A stretch of 64,000 bases of DNA. Origin: Thermoanaerobacterium sp. PSU-2 (lineage in GTDB: Bacteria; Bacillota; Thermoanaerobacteria; Thermoanaerobacterales; Thermoanaerobacteraceae). Position numbers and translations under genes: made by a program. Within the stretch, counting starts at the first letter, position 1, and each line of letters opens with the position of its first letter. Below, in pieces: positions 45,871 to 54,418 of the stretch. The stretch spans positions 1-64,000 of the forward strand of contig NZ_MSQD01000007.1 in the NCBI RefSeq assembly GCF_002102475.1. The letters are read 5' to 3'. Under the pieces are notes generated by a model that worked only from the letters and a program-made list of their open reading frames with translations, did no database searches and was not told the DNA's origin.

Positions 45871-46395
45871 TCATCTCCTTAAAGTATCCAAAATCTCAAT
45901 TATGAGTTCAGGCTTTACAAAGACATCCTCTGTTATTGGAGAATGCCCTATGTTGACGCAAATCACTTCTTTGTCAAATATGGCTTCCATCAAATTTGTC
46001 CTTTTGTCAGAGCCAAGAAATATAATCGTGTCGTAAGACTGTACCTTTGCGATTATGTCCATAACCATATTAAAAAGCTCTGCACCCGTCATATTATCTG
46101 CAATGCCAAGGCGCTCTTTTTCAGACAAAAGCAAGATAAAATCAATGCCATAATCTTTCAATAATTTTTCAATTTCTTCTTTATTTTTAATTGGAAATCC
46201 TATTACCGCAATGTTTCCTCCTTTTCTCACCTCGCCTATGTTTTCCAACCTTGATATAAAGCTTCTATCGACTTTAAACTTTGACGCCGTCTCTTGCTGT
46301 GAAAAACCATTAACTCTCATTTCGATCATTTTGTCTATGATGTTGTGAAGCTTTTTGGTGTTTATTATCTTCTCGCCTATTTTTACAAAATCCAT
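45871..46395 (-). CDS. HTH regulator of the AAR-like cluster
   Basis: The 174-aa protein has an N-terminal HTH (MRVNGFSQQETASKFKVDRS, then FISRLENIG) like XRE or sigma-factor-type helices. Its C-terminal domain (NIAVIGFPIKNKEEIEKLLK, and VQSYDTIIFLGSDKRTNLMEA) looks like a small alpha/beta ligand-binding or interaction domain that I do not recognise. ATG 46395 follows AAGGATGG. A perfect palindrome lies between the promoter and the start, suggesting autoregulation. It is the first gene of the three-gene unit. Confidence 0.75.
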   Translation of the reverse strand: MDFVKIGEKIINTKKLHNIIDKMIEMRVNGFSQQETASKFKVDRSFISRLENIGEVRKGGNIAVIGFPIKNKEEIEKLLKDYGIDFILLLSEKERLGIADNMTGAELFNMVMDIIAKVQSYDTIIFLGSDKRTNLMEAIFDKEVICVNIGHSPITEDVFVKPELIIEILDTLRR

Positions 46396-46413
46396 ATTAA
46401 CCATCCTTTATGT

Positions 46414-46426
46414 GCACAAATTGTGC
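46414..46426. promoter_or_regulatory. Palindromic operator of the AAR-like operon
   Basis: GCACAA-A-TTGTGC lies between the -10 box and the first gene's start. It is a likely operator for the encoded HTH protein. Confidence 0.55.
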
Positions 46427-46440
46427 TCATACTATTTATA

Positions 46441-46469
46441 ATTCTACTACTTCCTGGCATATATTTCAA
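46441..46469 (-). promoter_or_regulatory. sigma-A promoter of the AAR-like operon
   Basis: TTGAAA (46464-46469), a 17-nt spacer and TAGAAT (46441-46446) on the minus strand. Confidence 0.65.
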
Positions 46470-46480
46470 GATGGATTTAA

Positions 46481-46507
46481 GGCAAATGAAAAATTACTTC
46501 ATTTGCC
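46481..46507 (-). terminator. Terminator-like hairpin of the ger operon
   Basis: GGCAAATGAA / TTCATTTGCC pair perfectly around a 7-nt loop. The hairpin overlaps the stop of the 46499 gene. The following T-tract is weak (TTAAATCC). Confidence 0.6.
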
Positions 46508-46723
46508 CCATATTTTTTCTATAGGCTTCATAAGCATCTCAATGAGCTTATTTGTGGCGGTAATTTTTACATCGAAAGCAACTAACAAATTAAGAGTATA
46601 TCCTATTGCAACAAGTATAAAAAACACTACCACTTCTTTTGTCTTTTTCTTCTTTATAAGCCCAGGCACTTCCATAAATATTACTATCAAAAATATTAAC
46701 GTTATTCCCAATGCGTTTAACAT
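46499..46723 (-). CDS. Small membrane protein of the ger operon
   Basis: The 74-aa protein starts MLNALGITLIFLIVIF and has two hydrophobic segments (residues about 3-20 and 30-50) separated by a lysine cluster (KKKKTKE). AGAGGG precedes ATG 46723. It lies 13 nt after gerAC on the same strand, where small two-helix accessory subunits sometimes accompany germinant receptors; its role is inferred from position only. Confidence 0.65.
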   Translation of the reverse strand: MLNALGITLIFLIVIFMEVPGLIKKKKTKEVVVFFILVAIGYTLNLLVAFDVKITATNKLIEMLMKPIEKIWGK

Positions 46724-46736
46724 ACATAACCCTCTT

Positions 46737-47906
46737 TTACCTTGGTTCAATTGGCTTTGAAGTAAGTCCAGACCTCTTTAGTGTGGCCTTCACGCTTACA
46801 TTCACTTTTACGTTTGGATAAGTCTCATCCCATCTGTCCTTCAATTTTTCCCACACTTTAGGATATTTTTCTTGAAGCTTCTGTCCGAACCCTACAGAGT
46901 CAACCTTGTACTTCTTCTGGACTGCATTTAAAGCGTCCAAGACTTCGCCTTTTACCTTCTCTTGCTGCAGATCTTCAAGGCCTTTTATCATCTTAAGGTC
47001 TGTAAGAGCGTACCTTGAATTCTGTTCTATCATGTTTGAGTCAAAATTGATCTTTACATCAAATGAGACATCTTCGCCATTTACTTTTGGAGTGATAGAA
47101 GAATTAGCTTTTATTATAGTAAATGAAATGTGAGTCTTATCTCCCTTTGGTCCTTTATCAATGACAAGGGATGTATTTTTAATCAAGTTGTCCATCCACA
47201 TTATACCTTTTGTCTCTTGTTCCGACAAAAGCCCTACCATCTTATCGTACTTAAATGCTGCAGCACCTACAAACCTGGCGTGCTGCGGCTCACCATCCTT
47301 CTTTACAATCTCTAATCTGCCTACTATAGGCTGTACCTTTTCTGTCTCTAAAGTCTCTACAAAGTGGTTTATATCGCATACATAGGCTGAAGATGTGTTT
47401 TTTTGGTTTTGAATCATGCCCAGAATTTCTCGATACGGGTACTTTTCAACACTTTTTGACAATTTCATAAGGTCATCGAGGGTTCCTCCGGATACCACCA
47501 CCAGATAAGATGTCCTTCTAAACTCGGGATTCCTGGTGACAAAGTCCAGCATGCTGTAAATACCCGATCTCGCCAAGTTTTCACCTATGAATATTATTTC
47601 ATTGTGCTGGAGAAAAAGCGTCCTTGAAAGTTCTGTATTGAAATTCGAAAATGCCTTTGCGAAGTCGACACCTCTTGAGCTGTACACCTCATACGGCTTT
47701 CCTGCCGCAGCACCACCTCCACCACCGCCAGAACTTGTAGCTAAATTTGCTGGCTTCAAAACTTGTACAGTGATGTTGCACATCTTGTCTTTGTCTATGT
47801 CCATCCCTATGCCTTGCACAAATGCCAGCTCATTTATCTCCCTTTTGTCCCAGCAGCCTGTAAGAAGCAATGATAGTATGACAAACAAAATCAAAACTCT
47901 TTTCAT
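46737..47906 (-). CDS. Germinant receptor lipoprotein, GerAC (Ger(x)C) family
   Basis: This 389-aa protein has a lipoprotein signal (MKRVLILFVILSLLLTGCWD, lipobox LTGC). The Ger(x)C fold follows: REINELAFVQGIGMDID, EIIFIGENLARSG and a C-terminal domain with KVKGEVLDALNAVQKKYKVD. It is the C subunit of a spore germinant receptor, anchored in the inner spore membrane. GGGGAGG precedes ATG 47906. It lies 29 nt after the A subunit gene. Confidence 0.93.
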   Translation of the reverse strand: MKRVLILFVILSLLLTGCWDKREINELAFVQGIGMDIDKDKMCNITVQVLKPANLATSSGGGGGGAAAGKPYEVYSSRGVDFAKAFSNFNTELSRTLFLQHNEIIFIGENLARSGIYSMLDFVTRNPEFRRTSYLVVVSGGTLDDLMKLSKSVEKYPYREILGMIQNQKNTSSAYVCDINHFVETLETEKVQPIVGRLEIVKKDGEPQHARFVGAAAFKYDKMVGLLSEQETKGIMWMDNLIKNTSLVIDKGPKGDKTHISFTIIKANSSITPKVNGEDVSFDVKINFDSNMIEQNSRYALTDLKMIKGLEDLQQEKVKGEVLDALNAVQKKYKVDSVGFGQKLQEKYPKVWEKLKDRWDETYPNVKVNVSVKATLKRSGLTSKPIEPR

Positions 47907-47935
47907 AAACAATGCCTCCCCAGATGTTGAAAAAT

Positions 47936-49456
47936 TCAACCTCTTGTGTAATTCTGCCTCTTTACATTTCTTCCAGCTACCTTATGAGGCCTGAATATCT
48001 TTGCCCACCATGGTATCCTTATAAACACGTCATTTAGTTCTCTGGTGTTGGAAGGTGCAATTGGCGACAAATACGGAACTCCGAATGATTCCAACGATGC
48101 TAAATGCGCCAGTATCATCATAAGCGCCATTATTATGCCAAAAAATCCTAGTGTACCTCCGACTAATAGCATGGCAAACCTTAAAAGCCTAAATGTTATA
48201 GCTATATTAAATGCAGGTATTGAGAATGAAGCTATTCCTGTCAATGCAACGACGATTACCGTCGCAGCAGACACAAGGCCTGCCTGCACTGCCGCCTGAC
48301 CAATGACCAAAGCGCCGACGATGCTTACAGCTTGGCCAACCTGCATTGGAAGCCTTATTCCTGCCTCTCTCAATATCTCAAAGAAGAATTCCATCAAAAA
48401 TGCCTCCATTAGAGTCGTAAATGGCACTCCTTCTCTTTGGGCTGCGATAGATATAGCCAAAGGCGACGGTATCATTTCCTGATGATACGTTACAGCCGCC
48501 ACGTAGATAGATGGCAATGTAAGCGACATAAGCATTGCCGCAAGCCTCAACACTCTAAAAAGAGTCGATATATAGTACCTTTCGTAATAGTCCTCTGCTG
48601 ACTGGAAAAATTGGACGAAAATCGTCGGCACCACCAACACCTCTGGAGAACCATCTGAAATGATAGCAACTCTTCCTTCTAAAAGCTCTGCAGCAATCTT
48701 GTCTGGCCGCTCTGAATGCTCAATCTGAGGAAATGGTGAAAACGGATTGTCCTCTATCATTTCCTCTAGATATCCGCTGTCAATGATTCCGTCCATGTCG
48801 ATTTTGCTAAGCCTTTTTTTTACTTCCTCAACGACTTCATCTTTCGCCACATCTTTAATGTAAGCTACTGCCACGTCCGTCTTGGTGTACTTGCCGATTT
48901 TTAAAGATTCTATGACAAAATTAGGGTTTTTTATCCTCCTTCTAAGCATGGAAGTATTAACCCTAAGTGTCTCCACAAAAGCTTCTTTTGGTCCTCTTAC
49001 GACAGCTTCAGTGGTAGACTCAGATACACTTCTCTGCTCCCAACCTCTCGTACTTATCACAATGGATTTGTCTACGCCATCAACAAAAACAGGCGTATCG
49101 CCGCTTAAAATGCTTTCCACCACATCACCAAATTTTTCTACTTCCTTTATGTCTGCCGTTGTTATGAAGTAATTTAAAAGGGACTCGTAGACGTTTTTTT
49201 TGCTTAAATAATTGTTGTCTAATTTTCTGCTTTCCAATGTTATAGGCTCCATTATATTGTTGTTTATAAGCGCCTTATCTACAAGTCCATCCACACAAAC
49301 CAAAAAGCCTTTTACCTTTTTTTCTCCTATCCTGAACTCTCTGAAAATCACATCACTACTTTTGTCCAATAGCGTCTTTAGCACATCTATATTTTTATCG
49401 ATATCATCGTACAACCCCATTTCTTTATAATTTTCCACCAAATAAGTTCTGTCCAT
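47936..49456 (-). CDS. Germinant receptor A subunit, GerAA (GerA/SpoVAF) family
   Basis: The 506-aa protein has a soluble N-terminal domain (about 1-240) and a C-terminal membrane part. Typical motifs are DGSPEVLVVPTIFVQFFQSAEDYYERYY-region residues (EVLVVP, EDYYERY) and SLPSIYVAAVTYHQEMIP. SAQREGVPFTT-like and VGQAVSIVGALVIGQAAVQAG also fit. ATG 49456 has GGAGATGG upstream. It is divergent from the B subunit gene, with 101 bp between starts. Confidence 0.93.
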   Translation of the reverse strand: MDRTYLVENYKEMGLYDDIDKNIDVLKTLLDKSSDVIFREFRIGEKKVKGFLVCVDGLVDKALINNNIMEPITLESRKLDNNYLSKKNVYESLLNYFITTADIKEVEKFGDVVESILSGDTPVFVDGVDKSIVISTRGWEQRSVSESTTEAVVRGPKEAFVETLRVNTSMLRRRIKNPNFVIESLKIGKYTKTDVAVAYIKDVAKDEVVEEVKKRLSKIDMDGIIDSGYLEEMIEDNPFSPFPQIEHSERPDKIAAELLEGRVAIISDGSPEVLVVPTIFVQFFQSAEDYYERYYISTLFRVLRLAAMLMSLTLPSIYVAAVTYHQEMIPSPLAISIAAQREGVPFTTLMEAFLMEFFFEILREAGIRLPMQVGQAVSIVGALVIGQAAVQAGLVSAATVIVVALTGIASFSIPAFNIAITFRLLRFAMLLVGGTLGFFGIIMALMMILAHLASLESFGVPYLSPIAPSNTRELNDVFIRIPWWAKIFRPHKVAGRNVKRQNYTRG

Positions 49457-49496
49457 AAAAACCATCTCCAAATTTATTATTCCAAAAACACATGTA

Positions 49497-49526
49497 GAAT
49501 ATAATTGGCACAAAAATCAAATAATA
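49497..49526 (+). promoter_or_regulatory. Forespore (sigma-G/F-like) promoter of gerAB
   Basis: GAATA (49497-49501), an 18-nt spacer and AATAATA (49520-49526) fit the sigma-G pattern GnATA-N18-CATnnTA with one deviation. Forespore expression is what gerA genes need. Confidence 0.5.
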
Positions 49527-49557
49527 TTTCATGTATAAACATTTTAAGGAGAAGAAC

Positions 49558-50694
49558 ATGTTCAGGAATATATTGAGTTATGAAGCAACAACAGAAAAAA
49601 AGATCTCGCCAAAGCAATTCATATACTTGATAGTATCAGTTATACTGTCTACAGCAACGATATTTTTGCCATCTATTGTTGCATCAAAAGCTGAACAGGA
49701 TTCTTGGATGTCTGTAATAATGGCGACAGCATTCAGCATTCCAGTATTTTGCTTATATTATGGCATATCCGCCATATTTAAAGACAAAACCCTATTTTCT
49801 TTTTTAGAAGATATTTTTGGAAAAATCATAGGCAAAATAATCGCTTCTCTTTACCTTTCATTTTTCATCCACTTAGCTGTAATAATGTTAAGAGAGCTTT
49901 TTGAAATCATGAGAGGTGCTTTTATGCCTAAAACACCGCCGATAGTCTTTTCACTTGCATTGATGATTGTGGCATCATACGCTGTCACAAAAGGGTTTGT
50001 AGCAATCGCCAGAATGAATGAGGTGGTATTTCCTTTTGGGATGGGACTTTTAGGATTCGTCATTTTTTTCTCAATGCCTTATGTGAAATTTGAAAATTTT
50101 CTTCCTATCTTGGCAAACGGACTATTGCCACCCATGAAAGGAGCTTTGCCACTTATATCGTGGATGCTGGAAAGCGTAATAATATTAGCCATATTTCCAC
50201 ACATATCCGAAAGCAAAAAAGTCTTAAAAAGCGGCGTAATATCTCTTTTATTTATCTCTTTTGCGCTTATGCTGGGTGTACTTGCAATAGGAATATTCGG
50301 TTCTAAAACCACTGCAGACTTTAAATTCACTGCACTGGAAATGACCCGCACCATAAGGCTTAGCAACTACTTCGCAAGGCTTGACTCTATAATAATGGCT
50401 ATCTGGGTAGAAGGCATTTTCATGAAAATAACGGTTTTTACTTACATAATCGTGAAGGGATTTTCAGATGTGTTAAACTTTGAAGATTACAGATTTGCTG
50501 TGCTTCCAATTGCAGCCATAATGATCCCAATGTCCGTATTCGTATCGTCAAATGTAGATGAACTGTACAATTTTCTGAAAGACAAATTTTTCTACGAAAC
50601 AGTCATTTTCGAAGTCATATTACCTCTGTTTATATTTTTTGTTGCAAAAATAAGAAAGCTGGACAAAAAAACAAATGTCCAGCAAAAAAAGTAA
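49558..50694 (+). CDS. Germinant receptor B subunit, GerAB (endospore permease) family
   Basis: The 378-aa integral membrane protein has about ten hydrophobic segments and the amino-acid-permease-like fold of GerAB. Segments include KKISPKQFIYLIVSVILS, ASYAVTKGFVAIARMNEVVFPF and LPIAAIMIPMSVFVSS. It probably binds the germinant. ATG 49558 has GGAGAAG upstream. It is on the opposite strand to gerAA and gerAC, unlike the usual gerA-B-C operon. It ends back to back with coaX, one base apart. Confidence 0.92.
   Translation: MFRNILSYEATTEKKISPKQFIYLIVSVILSTATIFLPSIVASKAEQDSWMSVIMATAFSIPVFCLYYGISAIFKDKTLFSFLEDIFGKIIGKIIASLYLSFFIHLAVIMLRELFEIMRGAFMPKTPPIVFSLALMIVASYAVTKGFVAIARMNEVVFPFGMGLLGFVIFFSMPYVKFENFLPILANGLLPPMKGALPLISWMLESVIILAIFPHISESKKVLKSGVISLLFISFALMLGVLAIGIFGSKTTADFKFTALEMTRTIRLSNYFARLDSIIMAIWVEGIFMKITVFTYIIVKGFSDVLNFEDYRFAVLPIAAIMIPMSVFVSSNVDELYNFLKDKFFYETVIFEVILPLFIFFVAKIRKLDKKTNVQQKK
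50658..50683 (-). terminator. Terminator of coaX inside the gerAB 3' end
   Basis: GCTGGACA / TGTCCAGC with a 10-nt loop is followed by TTTCTTATTTTT on the minus strand. It is embedded in the last codons of gerAB. Confidence 0.6.
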
Positions 50695-51468
50695 TCACAA
50701 TTTTTCTATGTTCCGCTCGTATATTATCCTAAGCCCTTCCAAAGTCAACATGTCATTTACCGTATTTATAACCTTTGATTCCTGTGCAATCAGCTTTGCA
50801 AGGCCACCTGTCGCTACCACATAGGCGTTTTCCGCAAATTCCTTTTTCATCTTAGCGACGATGTAATCCACCATGCCTGCATGGCCATAAATCAATCCTG
50901 CCTGCATGCTTTCAACGGTATTTTTGCATATGACCTTCTCAGGCTTTACAAGCTCTATCTTAGGAAGCTTTGCAGTCCTCTGAAAAAGAGCATCAGCAGA
51001 TATGATAAGTCCTGGTGCTATAGCGCCGCCTAAATACTCACAGTTCTTAGAAACTGCGCAAAAAGTAGTGGCTGTGCCAAAATCTATTATTATGACAGGT
51101 CCCCCGTACAGTTCATAAGCTGCCACAGCATTTACGATTCTATCTGCACCTACTTCTTTTGGATTGTCGTATTTTATATTTATACCTGTCTTTATCCCTG
51201 GACCTACCACCAATGGATACACATTGAAGTATTTTATAGTCATGGCTTCCAGCGTGTGCATTATAGGAGGCACAACAGAAGATATTATGACGGCATTTAT
51301 GTCGCTTAAATGCATATTTCTGTACTCAATAAGTTGTTTTATCAATATTCCATATTCATCAGACGTCTTCGACTTATCTGTTGAGATTCTGAATGAATAC
51401 AAAAGCTTTTTCCCATCGTATACGCCTAAGACGATGTTTGTGTTTCCAACATCAAAGACCAACAGCAT
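50695..51468 (-). CDS. coaX: Type III pantothenate kinase
   Basis: The 257-aa protein starts [19 protein letters not shown] (ASKHA phosphate motif). It contains [31 protein letters not shown] and [16 protein letters not shown], as in CoaX. It phosphorylates pantothenate, the first step of CoA synthesis; the reaction needs a monovalent cation. The pantothenate transporter gene lies 50 nt upstream in the same direction. Confidence 0.95.
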   Translation of the reverse strand: MLLVFDVGNTNIVLGVYDGKKLLYSFRISTDKSKTSDEYGILIKQLIEYRNMHLSDINAVIISSVVPPIMHTLEAMTIKYFNVYPLVVGPGIKTGINIKYDNPKEVGADRIVNAVAAYELYGGPVIIIDFGTATTFCAVSKNCEYLGGAIAPGLIISADALFQRTAKLPKIELVKPEKVICKNTVESMQAGLIYGHAGMVDYIVAKMKKEFAENAYVVATGGLAKLIAQESKVINTVNDMLTLEGLRIIYERNIEKL

Positions 51469-51497
51469 TTAGATACATTCCTTTCATGCTATATTAT

Positions 51498-51520
51498 AAA
51501 GCAGGCATATAGCCTGCTTT
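51498..51520 (-). terminator. Terminator of the ECF S-component gene
   Basis: AAAGCAGGC-TATAT-GCCTGCTTT hairpin overlapping the stop codon at 51519, followed by ATAATATAG. It is a strong stem with a weak T-tract. Confidence 0.65.
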
Positions 51521-52019
51521 ATTGCTTAACATATCTTTTTACAGATCTTACAATGATTGTTGTTAGAATAACTGCGATAACAACTTCAAATATTGTATTT
51601 TTAAGCACCACCATAAGCGCGACTTGCACTGTCAAATACTTCTTTAAAACAGCTAATCCCAGCACGCCAACCGTATTTGTAAGAGTTCCTGCAACCGCTG
51701 CAATACCGGAACTTTTCGTTAACTTATACGTGTAATACGTTACAATTCCGATAAGCAGCCTCGGCAGTATCGCCACAAGAGGGTCTGCAAAAAGCGGGGT
51801 ATTCTGCCTTATAAAGCTGGATACGCCGAAGATAAGCCCTATAAAAGTGCCTACATAAGGTCCTTCTAATATAGAACCTATTATAGTTGGTATGTGCATC
51901 GTTGTGGCATTGGCAATGCCTAATGGTATATAACCTAAAGGGGTTGTAGCCATTACGATAGATATGGCTGATAACATACCAGCAATTGTAATCTGCCTCA
52001 CACTAAGCTTTGAAGCCAT
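51519..52019 (-). CDS. ECF transporter S component, probably for pantothenate
   Basis: This 166-aa membrane protein has five to six hydrophobic segments and the S-component N-terminal pattern (VRQITIAGMLSAISIVMA). A PLGYIPLG segment follows, and TLTNTVGVLGLAVLKKYL is near the C-terminus. It binds a vitamin substrate and is energised by a shared ECF module encoded elsewhere. Next to coaX and behind tandem leader hairpins, pantothenate (PanT type) is the most likely substrate. GGAGGTG precedes the ATG. Confidence 0.82.
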   Translation of the reverse strand: MASKLSVRQITIAGMLSAISIVMATTPLGYIPLGIANATTMHIPTIIGSILEGPYVGTFIGLIFGVSSFIRQNTPLFADPLVAILPRLLIGIVTYYTYKLTKSSGIAAVAGTLTNTVGVLGLAVLKKYLTVQVALMVVLKNTIFEVVIAVILTTIIVRSVKRYVKQ

Positions 52020-52027
52020 ATTTACAC

Positions 52028-52108
52028 CTCCAATCCAGTTCCATTGTGGATACCGGTCGAACTATTGCAATATTTTAATATGTCCAGCTCGTAAGATGCC
52101 GGCAAGAT
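52028..52108 (-). promoter_or_regulatory. Tandem hairpin leader resembling the pan motif
   Basis: Two similar stem-loops lie in the leader (minus strand): CCGGC...GCTGG (52102-52084) and CCGGT...ACTGG (52056-52035). Each has an ATC start to its loop and is followed by an unpaired A. The pan RNA motif is a stem-loop with bulged A residues, sometimes in tandem, in front of pantothenate genes, which fits the location. I cannot align it to the consensus here. Confidence 0.45.
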
Positions 52109-52146
52109 AATTCTACCAAAAAAGCGGATGTATATCAAGCATTGCA

Positions 52147-52527
52147 TCATTTCACGTACAAAAGCACATCGCCTGTATTTACAGAAGCGCCCTTTGAAAC
52201 ATTTATGGATATTACTGTGCCGTCGTAGGGTGATGTGATTTCATTTTCCATCTTCATAGCTTCCAGTATTAAAAGCACATCGCCTTTTTTGACTGCCTGT
52301 CCTTGGTTTACTTTGACATCCAGTATAGTACCAGGCATTGGTGCATTGATTGGGAAACCGTCTTTGACTTCATTTTTGACTTCCATCGGTGTACTTTTTG
52401 CATTTACCTTTACCTCACTTTTAGAGGCAGTTTCTTCTTGCGATTTTTTCTCGCTTGCAATATCTTTTACTTCTTCCACTTCCACATCGTATTTTTTCCC
52501 ATTGACAGTCACTATAAATTTTCTCAT
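52147..52527 (-). CDS. Biotin carrier subunit of an acyl-CoA carboxylase/decarboxylase
   Basis: The 126-aa protein has a short N-terminal strand domain ([20 protein letters not shown]), a flexible Ser/Glu/Lys linker (about 22-55) and a C-terminal biotinyl domain. Lys92 in EAMKMEN is the biotin site. It moves CO2 between catalytic subunits. ATG 52527 has GGAGG six bases upstream, and an in-frame ATG at 52533 is too close to it. It is the last gene of the pccB-like operon. Confidence 0.92.
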   Translation of the reverse strand: MRKFIVTVNGKKYDVEVEEVKDIASEKKSQEETASKSEVKVNAKSTPMEVKNEVKDGFPINAPMPGTILDVKVNQGQAVKKGDVLLILEAMKMENEITSPYDGTVISINVSKGASVNTGDVLLYVK

Positions 52528-52542
52528 TTTCATCCTCCTAAT

Positions 52543-52701
52543 CTATCTCATCTGACTGTAAAGGCCAGCTTTTCTCCATTCCGGCATATTTGAATCGGCT
52601 CTCTTTATTGATTTTATGCGAAAATTCTTTGCATACTGACCAAACGCCGCATAAATCGCAGCTTCAATGACAGCGACTATTTCTTCATTTATCTCTTCCA
52701 T
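52543..52701 (-). CDS. Small subunit resembling MmdE / delta-subunit C-terminus
   Basis: The 52-aa protein starts MEEINEEIVAVIEAAIYAAF. A central helix is followed by FRIKSIKRADSNMPEWRKAG. This pattern (A-rich helix, IKxI.R, PxWR.AG) is like the epsilon subunit of methylmalonyl-CoA decarboxylase and the end of delta/gamma subunits, which help complex assembly. It sits between the carboxyltransferase and biotin carrier genes with short gaps. ATG 52701 follows GGAAGTGGAAG. Confidence 0.6.
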   Translation of the reverse strand: MEEINEEIVAVIEAAIYAAFGQYAKNFRIKSIKRADSNMPEWRKAGLYSQMR

Positions 52702-52726
52702 TCTTCCACTTCCTTTAAATGCGATT

Positions 52727-54277
52727 TTATACAGGAAAATTGCCATGCTTTTTGCTTGGCCTTGATTCCCTTTTGCTCATAAGCATATCAAACGCTGAGA
52801 TGAGACGTGGTCTCGTCTCTTGTGGCAGAACTACATCATCTACATATCCTCTCGCTGCAGCCCTGTATGGATTTGCAAAATTCTCTCTGTACTCATTTAT
52901 CTTCTCATTTCTTGCAGCGATTGGATCATCAGATGATTTTATCTCATTCTTAAAAACAATATTTGCCGCTCCATCAGGTCCCATGACCGCTATCTCGGCA
53001 GTAGGCCATGCCAAAACAAAGTCAGCCCCTAAGTCTTTGCTGCACATCGCAAGGTAAGCACCGCCATAAGCTTTTCGCACAATAAGAGTCACTTTTGGCA
53101 CTGTAGCCTCAGAGTAAGCATACAACATCTTAGCGCCATGGCGTATTATTCCACCGTACTCTTGATTCGTGCCAGGCAAAAATCCAGGGACATCCACTAT
53201 ATTGAGAAGTGGGATGTTAAAAGCATCGCAAAACCTTATAAACCTTGATGCCTTGTCAGATGCATTGATGTCAAGACATCCAGCCAAAACTTTAGGCTGG
53301 TTTGCTATTATCCCTACTGTCCTTCCATTAAGCCTTGCAAATGCTGTTATTATGTTCTGCGCATACATTTCCTGTGATTCAAAATACACGCCTTCATCCA
53401 CTATTTCCGAAATGAGTTCCTTCATATCATAAGGCTTATTTGGACTATCTGGTATTATCTCCACAAGCCTATCAGACAATCTGTTTATATCATCATCTGT
53501 GGCCATTTGCGGCGGATCTTCCAAATTGTTTGATGGAAGATAACTTAATAGCTTTCTCACCATCTCCAAACACTCTTCGTCGTTTTCAGCTCTAAAATGC
53601 GCCACACCGCTTTTTGTGCTGTGAGTAATCGATCCCCCAAGCTCCTCTACAGAGACGTCTTCCCCTGTCACAGCTTTTATTACCTGCGGCCCAGTTATAA
53701 ACATCTGGCTTGTCTTGTCTACCATGAATATAAAGTCAGTAAGAGCAGGCGAATAAACTGCACCTCCAGCGCTGGGCCCCATTATCACTGATATTTGCGG
53801 TATTACGCCTGATGCCAGCGTGTTTCTGAAAAATATGTTGCCATATCCCGATAAAGCATCCACGCCTTCCTGTATTCTGGCGCCTCCAGAATCATTTAAC
53901 CCGATGAGTGGCGCACCCATCTTTAAAGCCATATCCATTATCTTTGTGATTTTCTTTGCATGATACTCGCCTAATGATCCTCCTAAAACCGTAAAATCCT
54001 GTGCATACACGTAGACAAGCCTTCCATCTATCGTCCCATACCCTGTCACTACGCCTTCGCCAGGTATCCTTTGCTTTTCCATGCCAAAGTCAATACACCT
54101 GTGCTCAACATAGGCATCTATTTCTACAAAGCTATCCTCATCTAAAAGCTTGTATATCCTCTCTCTTGCAGTAAGCTTTCCCTTTTGGTGTTGTTTCTCT
54201 ACTTTATCTAAACCACCGCCTTCTAAAACCATCTCTCTTCTTCTAAGAAGGTCTTCAATCTTATCATCTATTGACAT
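52727..54277 (-). CDS. Acyl-CoA carboxyltransferase subunit (methylmalonyl/propionyl-CoA type)
   Basis: The 516-aa protein starts [22 protein letters not shown] and has the crotonase-like carboxyltransferase halves: [37 protein letters not shown] and [19 protein letters not shown]. These mark the PccB/MmdA/GcdA family. It carries out biotin-linked CO2 transfer to or from an acyl-CoA. ATG 54277 has AAAGGAGG at good spacing. No biotin carboxylase and no sodium-pumping beta subunit lies in this window. Confidence 0.92.
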   Translation of the reverse strand: MSIDDKIEDLLRRREMVLEGGGLDKVEKQHQKGKLTARERIYKLLDEDSFVEIDAYVEHRCIDFGMEKQRIPGEGVVTGYGTIDGRLVYVYAQDFTVLGGSLGEYHAKKITKIMDMALKMGAPLIGLNDSGGARIQEGVDALSGYGNIFFRNTLASGVIPQISVIMGPSAGGAVYSPALTDFIFMVDKTSQMFITGPQVIKAVTGEDVSVEELGGSITHSTKSGVAHFRAENDEECLEMVRKLLSYLPSNNLEDPPQMATDDDINRLSDRLVEIIPDSPNKPYDMKELISEIVDEGVYFESQEMYAQNIITAFARLNGRTVGIIANQPKVLAGCLDINASDKASRFIRFCDAFNIPLLNIVDVPGFLPGTNQEYGGIIRHGAKMLYAYSEATVPKVTLIVRKAYGGAYLAMCSKDLGADFVLAWPTAEIAVMGPDGAANIVFKNEIKSSDDPIAARNEKINEYRENFANPYRAAARGYVDDVVLPQETRPRLISAFDMLMSKRESRPSKKHGNFPV

Positions 54278-54371
54278 CAATTTACCTCCTTTGTATGTTA
54301 CTAACTTCTAATATATCATATTATGACCTAATAATAAATATCCTTTTAAGCTTTTACTCTTAAAAATATTT

Positions 54372-54409
54372 AAAAGCGGATGAAAGAAGTTTTTCTCAAA
54401 TCCGCTTTT
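54372..54409 (-). terminator. Terminator of the fhs operon
   Basis: AAAAGCGGAT / ATCCGCTTTT (10 bp) with an 18-nt loop, followed by AAATATTTTT on the minus strand, just after the 54419 gene. Confidence 0.7.
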
Positions 54410-54418
54410 TAGATAATT

